Positions 14,742-22,965 of a stretch of DNA of 35,127 nucleotides are shown here, piece by piece; position 1 is the stretch's first letter, and every line of letters begins with the position of its first letter. The notes beneath the pieces are model-generated. The model ran no database searches and was not told the origin of the DNA. It worked only from the letters and a program-made list of their open reading frames with translations. Origin of the DNA: Desulfonatronospira sp. (lineage in GTDB: Bacteria > Desulfobacterota > Desulfovibrionia > Desulfovibrionales > Desulfonatronovibrionaceae). Both the position numbers and the translations under genes were made by a program. The stretch lies in contig SLDX01000133.1 of assembly GCA_007125075.1 (NCBI GenBank), forward strand, positions 1-35,127. Direction: 5' to 3'.

Positions 14742-15698
14742 CTAAAACCATTTTCTAAGCAATCGCTTCAGTGGGCGCATGCGCAGCCTGACGGAAACAA
14801 AGTCTTCAGGCAGGACCGGAAAAGAATGATCATAATCCTGATCTTCGGTATCTCTGGCCATCTGGATCAGTCGCTCAATCCGGTCTTCGGTCCTTGGATG
14901 GGTGAGCAGAATCGAGGGCACCCTGGACTTTCTTTTTCTGCCGACTACTTTGTCCAGCCAAGACACTGGAGGATTTTCAAGTTTGTGCAGCGCCTGAGCC
15001 AGGCCCACCGGATCGTTGGTCAGCATGGCCGCGTCCATGTCCGCTTCAAATTCCCTGGTCCGGGAAAGGGCCAACTGCATGACCGTGCTGAGAGTAGGGG
15101 CGAAAATCAGCACGGCAATGATCCACCAGGAGATATGATATTCCTCCATCAGGATCAAGGGCAGATTTATAAGCAAAAGCAGTTGTCCGGTTAGGGACAG
15201 AAGGCTGGTCACCTTGCCTGCGGCTTCAGCCAGGTTCATGATCCAGATGTCATTGTTGCGGATATGACTGATTTCGTGTGCCAGAACCCCCAGGATCTCC
15301 CGGTAGTTCAGTGAGCGCAGCATGCCGTCGGTCAAAGCAATGGCTGCATTCTCTCTTTGTCCAACGGAAAAGGCATTTATCCCCCGACTGGGAATATAGA
15401 ACAATTTGGGACTGAAAGACAGTCCCGCGCGCTTGGACAGCTGATTTATTATTTGATATAATTTCGGTGTCTGGTCGAAACCGAGCCTGCGGGCGTTATG
15501 CATGTTCAGCACAGCCTGGGGAGGGATCCCTGAGGTGATGATCATTACAATCAGGCCAATAAACAATGACCAGAAAATCCCGGCCTTGCCGGCCACAAGC
15601 CAGCCAAGCACGCAAAGGATCAGGGCCATGCCGGCAAGTATCAGAAAAGAATGAATAAAATTCAGCCATTTTCGGCTCTTATATTTCCTGGAATTCAT
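14742..15698 (-). CDS. htpX: M48-family membrane zinc metalloprotease (HtpX-like)
   Basis: This integral membrane peptidase takes part in quality control of membrane proteins. From the ATG at 15698 (MNSRKYKSRK) the protein has about 318 residues. Two N-terminal membrane segments (HSFLILAGMALILCVLGWLVA; FWSLFIGLIVMIITSGI) are followed by the zinc site LAHEISHIRNND (HEXXH), a further hydrophobic pair (LLSLTGQLLLLINLPLILM; WWIIAVLIFAPTLSTV), the third ligand in TREFEADMDAA and a C-terminal THPRTEDRIERL segment. The ORF track begins at TTG 15794, and ATG 15788 is another option. None of the three has a clear ribosome site. I chose the start nearest the first membrane helix, as in HtpX. Assignment to HtpX rather than another M48B group is likely but not certain. 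Confidence 0.85.
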   Translation of the reverse strand: MNSRKYKSRKWLNFIHSFLILAGMALILCVLGWLVAGKAGIFWSLFIGLIVMIITSGIPPQAVLNMHNARRLGFDQTPKLYQIINQLSKRAGLSFSPKLFYIPSRGINAFSVGQRENAAIALTDGMLRSLNYREILGVLAHEISHIRNNDIWIMNLAEAAGKVTSLLSLTGQLLLLINLPLILMEEYHISWWIIAVLIFAPTLSTVMQLALSRTREFEADMDAAMLTNDPVGLAQALHKLENPPVSWLDKVVGRKRKSRVPSILLTHPRTEDRIERLIQMARDTEDQDYDHSFPVLPEDFVSVRLRMRPLKRLLRKWF

Positions 15699-15744
15699 AT
15701 CGGAGTCATTCAGAGGAGATAACGCATTTACCGTCCCGGGGACA

Positions 15745-15786
15745 GCCCGGACGTATCCCGCAATGGTTGAGATGAGCTGTCCGGGC
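15745..15786. repeat. inverted repeat between htpX and nrdJ
   Basis: GCCCGGAC (15745-15752) and GTCCGGGC (15779-15786) form perfect 8-base arms with a 26-base loop in the divergent htpX/nrdJ region. It may be a leader structure for either gene. No B12-box-like element was seen here. Confidence 0.4.
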
Positions 15787-15854
15787 ATGCACAAGCAAAA
15801 GATTCCGGATGCAGCTCTTCAGCTTTAGATGTAAACAAACCTTTAACCGCTCGA

Positions 15855-15875
15855 GCCGGAGCATTCTTCTCCGGC
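15855..15875 (+). repeat. leader hairpin just before the nrdJ ribosome site
   Basis: GCCGGAG (15855-15861) and CTCCGGC (15869-15875) form a perfect 7-base stem with a 7-base loop, ending a few bases before the GAGG ribosome site of nrdJ. There is no U-tract, so it is not a terminator. It may affect translation or RNA stability. Confidence 0.5.
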
Positions 15876-15892
15876 ATGTTTGAGGCCAGTAT

Positions 15893-18130
15893 ATGAAAAT
15901 TGTGAAAATGCCCCCTGATTTGCCTGAACCGGCGTTAAGTGCCAATGCCAAGACCGTACTGACCAAAAGATATCTGCGCAAAGACCAGAACGGCGAGCCG
16001 GTCGAGGACTTTCAAGCCATGTACTGGCGTGTGGCTGCAAGCGTTGCCGCTGAAGAAAAAAAATATGAAAAATCGCCTTTTAAAGAGCGGGATCTGGCGC
16101 GCAGCTTCTACCAGATGCTTGTGGACTGCAGGTTTCTTCCCAACTCTCCCACCCTGATGAATGCGGGAACTGAACTGGGACAGCTGGCCGCGTGTTTTGT
16201 GCTGCCGGTCGGGGATTCAATGGACGAAATTTTTGACAGCATCAAGCACGCGGCATTGATCCACAAGTCCGGGGGAGGCACCGGTTTTTCCTTTTCCAGG
16301 CTGCGTCCCAGGGACAGCAGGGTAGGCTCCACAGGAGGCATTGCTTCAGGGCCTTTATCCTTTTTAAAGATCTTTAATACCGCAACCGAACAGGTCAAGC
16401 AGGGCGGAACCAGACGCGGCGCCAACATGGGCATACTGCGGGTTGACCATCCTGATATCATTGAATTCATCCGGGCTAAAGAGCGCGACGGTGATCTGAA
16501 CAACTTCAACCTCTCCGTGGCTCTGACCGAGGAGTTCATGCAGGCTGTGGAGGCGGACAGTGAATATCCGCTCATCGCTCCTCACACCGGCAGCGTAAAA
16601 CAAAGACTAAGAGCCAGAGAAGTCTTTTCCCTGCTCGTGCACAAGGCGTGGGAAACCGGCGACCCCGGGATTATCTTTCTGGACCGGATCAACAAGGACA
16701 ATCCCACTCCGGATCTGGGGGAAATGGAGAGCACCAATCCCTGCGGCGAGCAGCCTCTGCTGCCTTATGAGGCCTGTAATCTGGGCTCCATCAATCTGGA
16801 CAGGTTTTATTCACCCACTGCCCAAAACGGGATAGACTGGGATAGACTCAAGGAAAACGTTCACCTGAGCATACGCTTTCTGGACAATGTCATCGACCTG
16901 TCCAGATACCCCTTGGAGCGGATTACGGATATGGTTCTGAAGACCAGAAAAATCGGGCTCGGGGTCATGGGCTTTGCCGATCTGCTGTTTCAGCTTGAAG
17001 TTGCCTATGACAGCCATAAAGCCCTGCAGCTCGGAGAAAAGATCATGGAGTTTGTGCACAGGGAGTCCAAATCAGCCTCCAGAGATCTGGCTCAGGAAAG
17101 AGGGCCTTTTCCTGCGTTTGACGGGTCGATTTATGCCAAGCAGAATCAGGGTCCTTACCGCAACGCCACCACGACCACAATTGCTCCCACCGGCACCCTG
17201 TCCATTATTGCCGGATGTTCCTCAGGCATAGAGCCGATGTTTGCCCTGAGCTTTACAAGACAGGTGCTGGACGGGGAACGGCTGATCGAGGTCAATCCAC
17301 ACCTGGAAACGGCTTTGAAAAATACCCGCAGTTACAGCCAGAAGCTCATGGAGGATATAGCTTTAAAAGGCAGCATCAAACATATGGAACATCTGGACGA
17401 ACATCTGCGTGAAGTCTTTGTCACCTCAATGGATGTGGCTCCGGAATATCACCTGAAAATGCAGGCAGCTTTTCAGAGATATACAGACAATGCGGTGTCC
17501 AAAACAGTCAACCTGGCTCATGAAACTACCCGTGAAGAAATCTGGAACATCTACTGGATGGCTTATGAGACGGGCTGCAAAGGAGTTACGGTGTACAGGG
17601 ACGGCAGCAAGTCCTCCCAGGTTCTATGCACCGGCGAGGGTGAAAAGGCCGGAAAGGACAGGGAAAGTGGAAAGGCAAGCGTCAAGGAAAGGCCTGAAGT
17701 TGTTTACGGTTTTACGCAAAAGGTCAGGACTGGACTGGGAGAGCTGTATCTTACAGTAAACGAGGTCGACGGCAGACCTTTTGAAGTGTTCGCCACCATC
17801 GGGCGTTCCGGCAGATCCATCACCGCCAAAGCCGAGGCCATTGGCAGACTGGTTTCCCTGGCACTGCGTTCAGGCATTGATGTCCGGGATGTGGTCAAGC
17901 AGCTTAAGGGCATAGGCGGCGAGCACCCGGTCTTTCAGAAAAAGGGCCTGCTTCTTTCCATCCCGGATGCAGTGGGCTGGGTCCTGGAAAACAGGTATCT
18001 GCAGGACCAGAAGGTGCGGATCTCCGGAGCAGACCTTGATAAACCGGGTTGTCCTGAATGTGGCGCTGAACTTTTGTTTCAGGAAGGCTGCTTTGTCTGC
18101 CGGGCCTGCGGCTATACCAAGTGCGGGTAA
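15893..18130 (+). CDS. nrdJ: adenosylcobalamin-dependent (class II) ribonucleoside-diphosphate reductase
   Basis: This 745-residue enzyme makes deoxyribonucleotides using coenzyme B12 to generate a thiyl radical, so it works without oxygen. The active-site set is visible: N282, thiyl C284 and E286 in TNPCGEQPLLPYEAC, with C101 (AACFVLPV) and C295 as the likely redox pair by comparison with Thermotoga NrdJ. Phosphate-binding PTGTLSI follows later. After the barrel comes a TSCPD-type domain (about 605-690, KVRTGLGELYLTVNEVDGRPFE), then a C-terminal zinc ribbon CPECG...CRACG whose last residues include another Cys. The ATG follows GAGG. The gene is divergent from htpX and is followed by ftsE after only three bases, so dNTP synthesis is transcribed with division genes. 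A B12 riboswitch was looked for in the leader and not found. Confidence 0.97.
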   Translation: MKIVKMPPDLPEPALSANAKTVLTKRYLRKDQNGEPVEDFQAMYWRVAASVAAEEKKYEKSPFKERDLARSFYQMLVDCRFLPNSPTLMNAGTELGQLAACFVLPVGDSMDEIFDSIKHAALIHKSGGGTGFSFSRLRPRDSRVGSTGGIASGPLSFLKIFNTATEQVKQGGTRRGANMGILRVDHPDIIEFIRAKERDGDLNNFNLSVALTEEFMQAVEADSEYPLIAPHTGSVKQRLRAREVFSLLVHKAWETGDPGIIFLDRINKDNPTPDLGEMESTNPCGEQPLLPYEACNLGSINLDRFYSPTAQNGIDWDRLKENVHLSIRFLDNVIDLSRYPLERITDMVLKTRKIGLGVMGFADLLFQLEVAYDSHKALQLGEKIMEFVHRESKSASRDLAQERGPFPAFDGSIYAKQNQGPYRNATTTTIAPTGTLSIIAGCSSGIEPMFALSFTRQVLDGERLIEVNPHLETALKNTRSYSQKLMEDIALKGSIKHMEHLDEHLREVFVTSMDVAPEYHLKMQAAFQRYTDNAVSKTVNLAHETTREEIWNIYWMAYETGCKGVTVYRDGSKSSQVLCTGEGEKAGKDRESGKASVKERPEVVYGFTQKVRTGLGELYLTVNEVDGRPFEVFATIGRSGRSITAKAEAIGRLVSLALRSGIDVRDVVKQLKGIGGEHPVFQKKGLLLSIPDAVGWVLENRYLQDQKVRISGADLDKPGCPECGAELLFQEGCFVCRACGYTKCG

Positions 18131-18133
18131 AAA

Positions 18134-18823
18134 ATGATCCAGGTAAAACATCTGTCCCATTCATTCGGCAGGCATTGGGTGCTTAAAAACATAAGCTTTT
18201 CCCTGGACAAGGGTGATTTTCTGTTTCTTACCGGGCCTTCAGGCGCAGGCAAGACCACACTCATGCGCGTGCTGCACGGAAGCCTGGCCCTGCAAAGAGG
18301 CAAGGCCCTTGTTGCCGGCTTTGACCTGAAATCCCTTCCGGAAAAAAGGCTTTATCAGCTGAGAAGACAGGTGGCCATAGTTTTTCAGGATTTCAGGATA
18401 CTTCCGGAAAAGAGCGTCTGGGATAACGTGGCCCTTCCTCTGAAGGTCAGGGGAATGATTTCCAAACAGGTACAGAAAAGAGTTAGGGCGGTATTGAGGG
18501 GACTGCATCTGGACAAGAGAGCCGGACACCTGTGCCGGGAAATTTCCGGAGGCGAACAGCAAAGGGTTGCAGTGGCCAGGGCAGTGGTCACCAACCCGAA
18601 AGTACTGCTTGCAGACGAGCCTACCGGAAACCTGGACAAAAAGCTGTCCATGCAGCTCATGGAAGTGTTCAGACAGTTCCACATTCATGGCACAACAGTG
18701 GTTCTGGCTACTCACAGCGAGGATCTGATCAATGCGCTGCCCGGAGCAAAAATCCTGTGCCTTAAGGACGGATCAGCAGTAGAGTGCAGCTGGAACGCAG
18801 AGGGAGAGGAATGCGCGTATTAG
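18134..18823 (+). CDS. ftsE: cell division ATP-binding protein FtsE
   Basis: This 229-residue ABC ATPase pairs with FtsX at the divisome, where the complex controls peptidoglycan hydrolases during septation. Walker A is GPSGAGKTT (about 34-42), the Q-loop FQDFRILP, the signature ISGGEQQRVAVARA, Walker B VLLADEPTGNLD and the switch His ATHSED. The FtsE hallmark DFRILPEKSVWDNVALPL is clear. It starts three bases after nrdJ, with a run of A and a weak ribosome site, and its last 13 bases overlap ftsX, so its expression is tied to both neighbours. It is in the cytoplasm on the inner face of the membrane. The sequence ends WNAEGEECAY, a slightly longer tail than usual because of the overlap with ftsX. 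Confidence 0.95.
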   Translation: MIQVKHLSHSFGRHWVLKNISFSLDKGDFLFLTGPSGAGKTTLMRVLHGSLALQRGKALVAGFDLKSLPEKRLYQLRRQVAIVFQDFRILPEKSVWDNVALPLKVRGMISKQVQKRVRAVLRGLHLDKRAGHLCREISGGEQQRVAVARAVVTNPKVLLADEPTGNLDKKLSMQLMEVFRQFHIHGTTVVLATHSEDLINALPGAKILCLKDGSAVECSWNAEGEECAY

Positions 18824-19689
18824 CAGGGCTGTTTCTTCAGGGATTGGCCAACCTGGGCCGGAACAAATGGGCTCAGTTTTTTACTCTGAGCACGGTGATC
18901 TTCACCGCTTTCATGGCCGGACTTTTTCTTCTGGTTCTTTACAATCTGCAGCTTGCGGCCAGGAGTACTCAGGAAGGTATTCAGTTTCAGGTATACTGGG
19001 ATCAGGACAAGCCTCTGGAAGAAGTCAGAGAACAATGGGAGGAGATATCGACCTGGGACATCAGCGCCATTACCACCTTTACCCCTGAAGAGGCTCTTCA
19101 TTCCCTGGCCGATTCTCTTTCCGCTGATCTGGACATGGATTTTCTGGCCCTGCACAATCCATTACCCCCTACCGCACTTATCGAGTTTTCCCTGCAGGAT
19201 GGCCACGGAGAGGACAGGGCCAGACAAGTACGCTCAGAACTTACGGATCTGCCCGGGGTGCAGAGGGTTGGCTTCAATCCCCTGCAGCTGGATCTGGCCA
19301 GGACCTGGATCAGGGTCAGTTCAGGAATATTCTGGCCGCTGATCGGACTTATGCTGGTGATCACCGGGCTGGTGGTGGCCAACACCTTGAAGCTCAACCA
19401 GATGCAGCGCAAGGAAGAAGCGGAGATCCTGGCACTTGTAGGCGCCAGCAGCGGTTATATTCAGTTTCCTCTTCTGGTCAGCGGCGCAGTGCATGGACTG
19501 GCGGGGGGAGCATTATCTGTAGGACTGCTCCGGATTCTGCATCTGACTGTTGAGGATGTTCTTTATTTTCCTCCGTTGTGGGTAAGGATTGAATTTCTTC
19601 CCCTGGTGTACATTCTGGCCATTCCGGCGGTGCTGACCCTGGTTGGGGCTTTCAGCAGCTTTCTGGCGGTCAGGAGCCGGTTGAGATAG
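18811..19689 (+). CDS. ftsX: cell division protein FtsX (permease-like)
   Basis: This protein of about 292 residues is the membrane partner of FtsE. The first membrane helix (about residues 19-45, FFTLSTVIFTAFMAGLFLLVLYNL) is followed by a periplasmic domain of about 120 residues. Three C-terminal helices form the FtsX/MacB-like permease core (IFWPLIGLMLVITGLVVANTL; LLVSGAVHGLAGGALSVGLL; LPLVYILAIPAVLTLVGAF). QMQRKEEAEILALVGASSGYIQFP is the usual cytoplasmic loop. The ORF track starts at GTG 18784, but ATG 18811 (MRVLAGLFLQGL) has GGAGAGGA directly upstream and gives the usual N-terminus, overlapping ftsE by 13 bases. FtsX does not itself transport; in other bacteria it activates EnvC- or CwlO-type hydrolases through its extracellular loop. 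Confidence 0.93.
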   Translation: MRVLAGLFLQGLANLGRNKWAQFFTLSTVIFTAFMAGLFLLVLYNLQLAARSTQEGIQFQVYWDQDKPLEEVREQWEEISTWDISAITTFTPEEALHSLADSLSADLDMDFLALHNPLPPTALIEFSLQDGHGEDRARQVRSELTDLPGVQRVGFNPLQLDLARTWIRVSSGIFWPLIGLMLVITGLVVANTLKLNQMQRKEEAEILALVGASSGYIQFPLLVSGAVHGLAGGALSVGLLRILHLTVEDVLYFPPLWVRIEFLPLVYILAIPAVLTLVGAFSSFLAVRSRLR

Positions 19690-19733
19690 TTTTTCAAGAA
19701 AGCCTGCTTCGTTTTTTCATTGCTCAAGGTTTA

Positions 19734-20477
19734 ATGAACAATGAAATGGCCAGAACTGGGCAGGGTCAGAGCCCTCTGGGCAGGGAGCAAAGTAAGCCGG
19801 GTTATGATGAAATATTTTATAAGGCCCAAGTGATGAAGAATGGTGCCCAGAAGCTGCGGCTGACCATGGCCGGCCACAGATTGACGGTTAAACGCGCTGG
19901 AGACCTTGAAAGCCTGTGGTCGGAAATGGAAGACGGCCGGGGCAATGTAGAGCGCATCCCCTACTGGACTGAAGTGTGGCCTTCAAGCGTTGTTCTGGCC
20001 GAACACCTCGACTGGAACAGGCATTTGCTTCAGGGAAAATTATGCCTTGAAGCAGGCTGCGGACTTGGGGCCACAGCCATGCTGGCTTCCAGGTTCGGAG
20101 CCCGGGTAGTGGCACTGGATATTGAGTGGCCAGCTCTTTATTTTGCCCTGCAGAGCCAGTCCCTGAACAGGGTTCAGACAGTTTACTGGGTGTGCATGGA
20201 CTGGCAGAACCCGGCGTTTAAAAAGCAGAAATTTGATTTTATCTGGGCTGGTGATGTTCTCTACGAAACAGGGCTGGCAAATTCTCTGTCCTGTCTTGTG
20301 GATCATTGTCTGGCTCCTGAGGGGCGGGTGTGGATAGCGGATCAGGAAAGAAATGTTTCCGGGAGTGCCTGGAAGGAGTTGCTGGCTCAAGGCTACAAAT
20401 GCAGAGAACTGAGCAGGCGCAAGGTGCACTGGTTCGCTCAGAAGGCCCAAGTGAAACTGGTGGAACTTTCGCGCTGA
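19734..20477 (+). CDS. class I SAM-dependent methyltransferase, METTL21/Methyltransf_16-like
   Basis: In this 247-residue Rossmann-fold methyltransferase, motif I is CLEAGCGLGATAMLASRFGARVVALDI (about 103-129). The upstream PYWTEVWPSSVVLAEHL is the feature that points to the METTL21/Methyltransf_16 group, whose eukaryotic members methylate protein lysines. The later IWAGDVLYE segment replaces the usual D/NPPY and is also typical of that group. The target is unknown. The first ATG at 19734 has only a weak AAGG; the ATG four codons later is equally possible. It follows ftsX by 44 bases on the same strand and probably ends the nrdJ-ftsE-ftsX transcript. The N-terminal 40 residues are not conserved-looking. 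No membrane segment. Confidence 0.8.
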   Translation: MNNEMARTGQGQSPLGREQSKPGYDEIFYKAQVMKNGAQKLRLTMAGHRLTVKRAGDLESLWSEMEDGRGNVERIPYWTEVWPSSVVLAEHLDWNRHLLQGKLCLEAGCGLGATAMLASRFGARVVALDIEWPALYFALQSQSLNRVQTVYWVCMDWQNPAFKKQKFDFIWAGDVLYETGLANSLSCLVDHCLAPEGRVWIADQERNVSGSAWKELLAQGYKCRELSRRKVHWFAQKAQVKLVELSR

Positions 20478-20608
20478 TTCAGATGAGCAGCATGGTTAAA
20501 AATTATTGAACTTTCAACGCGGGAAAAATACTGCATCCATTAGAGCTCAAGATATCATATCCAGGCTATGTAAATCTGACTTGCGGCAAAATTTTGGAGG
20601 AACAACAC

Positions 20609-21028
20609 ATGGGGAAAACCATACGCTTTGGTGTGTCTCTGGATCTGGATCTTCTGTCCAGATTTGATGAGCTGTGCGCTCAGAAAAGCTATCAGACCAG
20701 ATCCGAGGCCATACGCGATTTGATCCGCAACACCCTGGTTCAGCAGCATTGGGAGGATGAAGCCAGAGAAACAGTCGGTGTGCTTTCACTGGTCTATGAC
20801 CATCACCAAAGCGATCTGTCCGGCAAGCTGACCCAGATTCAGCATGACGCGCTGGATCTGGTCATTACCTCTTTGCACGTTCATCTGGATCATCACAATT
20901 GTCTGGAGGTTCTGGTTCTGCGTGGTCCTGGAAAGGAAATCAAGGATACAGCCCAGAAACTGACCGCGGTTAAAGGAGTCAAACACGGAAGCCTCAATCT
21001 TTCCACCACCGGCGAGGACCTTGTTTAA
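20609..21028 (+). CDS. nikR: nickel-responsive transcriptional regulator NikR
   Basis: This 139-residue NikR-type repressor shuts off nickel uptake genes when nickel is plentiful. Residues 1-45 form the ribbon-helix-helix DNA-binding domain ([21 protein letters not shown]...[10 protein letters not shown]). The rest is an ACT-like domain with the square-planar nickel site: H79, H90, H92 and C98 ([11 protein letters not shown]), matching H76, H87, H89 and C95 of E. coli. The ORF track begins at TTG 20594, but ATG 20609 follows GGAGG at the right distance and gives the standard start. Its stop overlaps the folE2 start by one base (TAATG). No nickel transporter or hydrogenase gene is in the window, and I found no convincing NikR operator upstream, so its targets must lie elsewhere or be divergent in sequence. 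Confidence 0.95.
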   Translation: MGKTIRFGVSLDLDLLSRFDELCAQKSYQTRSEAIRDLIRNTLVQQHWEDEARETVGVLSLVYDHHQSDLSGKLTQIQHDALDLVITSLHVHLDHHNCLEVLVLRGPGKEIKDTAQKLTAVKGVKHGSLNLSTTGEDLV

Positions 21029-21804
21029 TGCGCGATGTTCAGAACGGTCCTCCTGAATTTCCTCTGGCCATAGACCGGGTGGGAGTAAAAAATTTGAAAG
21101 TGCCCCTGCTGGTTCAGGACCGCCGCCAGGGGCAGCAGCATACAGTTGCTGATGTGGATCTGTGCGTGGATCTGCCTGGAAGGTTCAAGGGCACGCACAT
21201 GAGCCGCTTTTTGGAAGCCCTCAGCTGCTGGAATCAGGTCCTGACCTACTACAGCTTCAAAGATCTTTTGTCCGATGTAAGCTGCCGCCTGGACGCCCAG
21301 AAGGCGCATCTTCGCTTTGACTTCTCCTACTTTTACCCCCGCAGGGCGCCGGTCAGCGGCCATGAGTTCTCCATGGACTACAAGTCCTTTCTGTCCGGCG
21401 AGTTTGCCCGGGGCCGGATAAAAATGTCGCAGGGAGTCGAGGTGCCGGTCATGACAGTCTGTCCCTGTTCCCTGGCCATCAGCAGGCAGGGCGCTCACAG
21501 TCAGAGAGCTTACGTAAAAATCAGGTGCGGCTACAAAGGGCTGCTCTGGCTGGAGGAGCTGATCGACCTGGCCATGCATTCGGGTTCATCTCCGGTATAT
21601 CCTCTGCTGAAAAGAGAGGACGAAAAATTTGTTACAGATGAGGCCTTTGACAAGCCCACTTTTGTAGAAGACGTGGTCAGGTACACGGCCAATCGCCTGA
21701 GCAGTCATCCACGAATACTCTGGTATGAAGCGGAGGTGGAGAGTTTTGAATCGATTCACAACCACAGCGCCTACGCCGTGATCACCGGGGGAGAGAAATC
21801 GTAA
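21028..21804 (+). CDS. folE2: GTP cyclohydrolase FolE2 (type IB)
   Basis: This 258-residue GTP cyclohydrolase IB converts GTP to dihydroneopterin triphosphate, the first step toward folate and, in many bacteria, queuosine. It is unrelated in sequence to zinc-dependent FolE and can use other metals such as Mn. The active-site segment is [18 protein letters not shown], with C145, C147 and H157 matching the catalytic and metal residues of known FolE2. The N-terminal [17 protein letters not shown] and [11 protein letters not shown] motifs are also typical. The start overlaps the nikR stop by one base, so translation is coupled. Its stop is followed by a small hairpin (CCGGAT/ATCCGG) and then the recA promoter. 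Pairing with a nickel regulator is unusual and suggests metal-linked control. Confidence 0.95.
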   Translation: MRDVQNGPPEFPLAIDRVGVKNLKVPLLVQDRRQGQQHTVADVDLCVDLPGRFKGTHMSRFLEALSCWNQVLTYYSFKDLLSDVSCRLDAQKAHLRFDFSYFYPRRAPVSGHEFSMDYKSFLSGEFARGRIKMSQGVEVPVMTVCPCSLAISRQGAHSQRAYVKIRCGYKGLLWLEELIDLAMHSGSSPVYPLLKREDEKFVTDEAFDKPTFVEDVVRYTANRLSSHPRILWYEAEVESFESIHNHSAYAVITGGEKS

Positions 21805-21816
21805 AGCCCTGCAGAG

Positions 21817-21835
21817 CCGGATACAATCAATCCGG
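21817..21835 (+). terminator. weak terminator-like hairpin after folE2
   Basis: CCGGAT (21817-21822) pairs with ATCCGG (21830-21835) over a 7-base loop. The following bases, ATTTGATTTTA, are U-rich but interrupted. It overlaps the recA promoter dyad, so it could be part of an operator rather than a terminator. Confidence 0.4.
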
Positions 21836-21837
21836 AT

Positions 21838-21866
21838 TTGATTTTATCCCTTTATAAGTATATTAT
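21838..21866 (+). promoter_or_regulatory. recA promoter with overlapping dyad
   Basis: -35 TTGATT (21838-21843), a 17-base spacer and -10 TATTAT (21861-21866) lie about 40 bases upstream of recA. The -35 is also the right arm of an inverted repeat, AATCAA-TCCGGAT-TTGATT (21825-21843). That is the position expected of a repressor site such as a LexA box, although it is not a LexA motif I recognise. Confidence 0.5.
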
Positions 21867-21904
21867 TGATCTGCTTTTTCAAAAATACAACACCAGGAGC
21901 ATGT

Positions 21905-22963
21905 ATGGCCAAGAAAACGCAATCAGCCGAGGAACTGCGCAAAGAAGCCCTGCACACGGCTATCACCACGATTGAGCGCAAGTATGGTCAGGGATCGGTC
22001 ATGCGTCTGTCCGACGAAGCCCATCAGATTATCCCCTCCATTCCCACAGGGTCCATCGGTCTGGATCTTGCTCTGGGCATCGGCGGGATTCCCAGGGGAA
22101 GGGTTTCAGAAATCTACGGTCCGGAATCTTCGGGCAAGACCACCCTGGCTCTGCACATAATAGCCGAAGCCCAGAAAAGAGGCGGTGCAGCCGCTTTTAT
22201 CGATGCCGAGCACGCCCTGGATGTCAATTATGCCAGGCGGCTGGGGGTCAAGACCGAAGAGCTTCTGGTATCACAGCCGGACTACGGGGAACAGGCTTTG
22301 GAGATCGCCGATCTCCTGGTACGTTCCGGCGGACTGGACGTGATTGTGGTGGATTCTGTAGCTGCCCTTATCCCTCAGGCAGAGCTGGAAGGCAGCATGG
22401 GCGAGACTCAGGTCGGAGGTCAGGCCAGGCTCATGTCCCATGCCATGCGCAAACTGACCGGCACCATCCATCGCTCCAAAACGTCTTTAATCTTCATCAA
22501 TCAGATCCGGATGAAGATCGGAACCATTGGATACGGCAATCCGGAAACGACCAGCGGAGGCAACGCGCTGAAGTTTTATGCTTCGGTGCGCCTGGACATC
22601 CGCAAAATTCAGACCCTTAAGGACAGGGACGAAGTTGTGGGCAACCGGGTCAAGGTCAAGACGGTCAAAAACAAGGTCGCTCCGCCATTTCGGGAAATCC
22701 AGTTCGATATCATGTACGGCCAGGGTATCTCCAGGGTTGGGGAACTTCTGGATATGGGCGTGGAACACGGTGTGCTGGATAAAAGCGGAGCCTGGTACGC
22801 TTTTGGTTCGGAGCGCCTGGGCCAGGGCAGGGAGAATGTCAGAGCTTTTCTGCAGGAAAACGATGAACTGCGCCAGAATGTGGAGAACCAGCTGCTGAGA
22901 CATTTGGGGGTGGTCCAGCCGGAGCAGGATGCTGAAGAAGCAAAGGTCCGGAACGGGAGTTAG
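21905..22963 (+). CDS. recA: recombinase RecA
   Basis: This 352-residue RecA forms filaments on single-stranded DNA, drives strand exchange and triggers the SOS response by promoting LexA self-cleavage. Walker A GPESSGKT lies at 72-79, Walker B is [12 protein letters not shown] and the L1 and L2 loops ([50 protein letters not shown]) are standard. The C-terminus is acidic, as usual. The ORF track begins at 21866, but ATG 21905 ([12 protein letters not shown]) follows AGGAG and matches the RecA N-terminus. alaS begins two bases after the recA stop, and recX is absent at this spot. Confidence 0.98.
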   Translation: MAKKTQSAEELRKEALHTAITTIERKYGQGSVMRLSDEAHQIIPSIPTGSIGLDLALGIGGIPRGRVSEIYGPESSGKTTLALHIIAEAQKRGGAAAFIDAEHALDVNYARRLGVKTEELLVSQPDYGEQALEIADLLVRSGGLDVIVVDSVAALIPQAELEGSMGETQVGGQARLMSHAMRKLTGTIHRSKTSLIFINQIRMKIGTIGYGNPETTSGGNALKFYASVRLDIRKIQTLKDRDEVVGNRVKVKTVKNKVAPPFREIQFDIMYGQGISRVGELLDMGVEHGVLDKSGAWYAFGSERLGQGRENVRAFLQENDELRQNVENQLLRHLGVVQPEQDAEEAKVRNGS

Positions 22964-22965
22964 CT

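Noticed and set aside
15699-15892. Cobalamin riboswitch upstream of the B12-dependent reductase
   Set aside because: I looked for a B12-box-like element and typical junction sequences and did not find them. Only two simple hairpins are present.
20478-20608. NikR operator upstream of nikR
   Set aside because: ATATCATATCC has partial symmetry, but no pair of half-sites matching the known NikR spacing could be identified.
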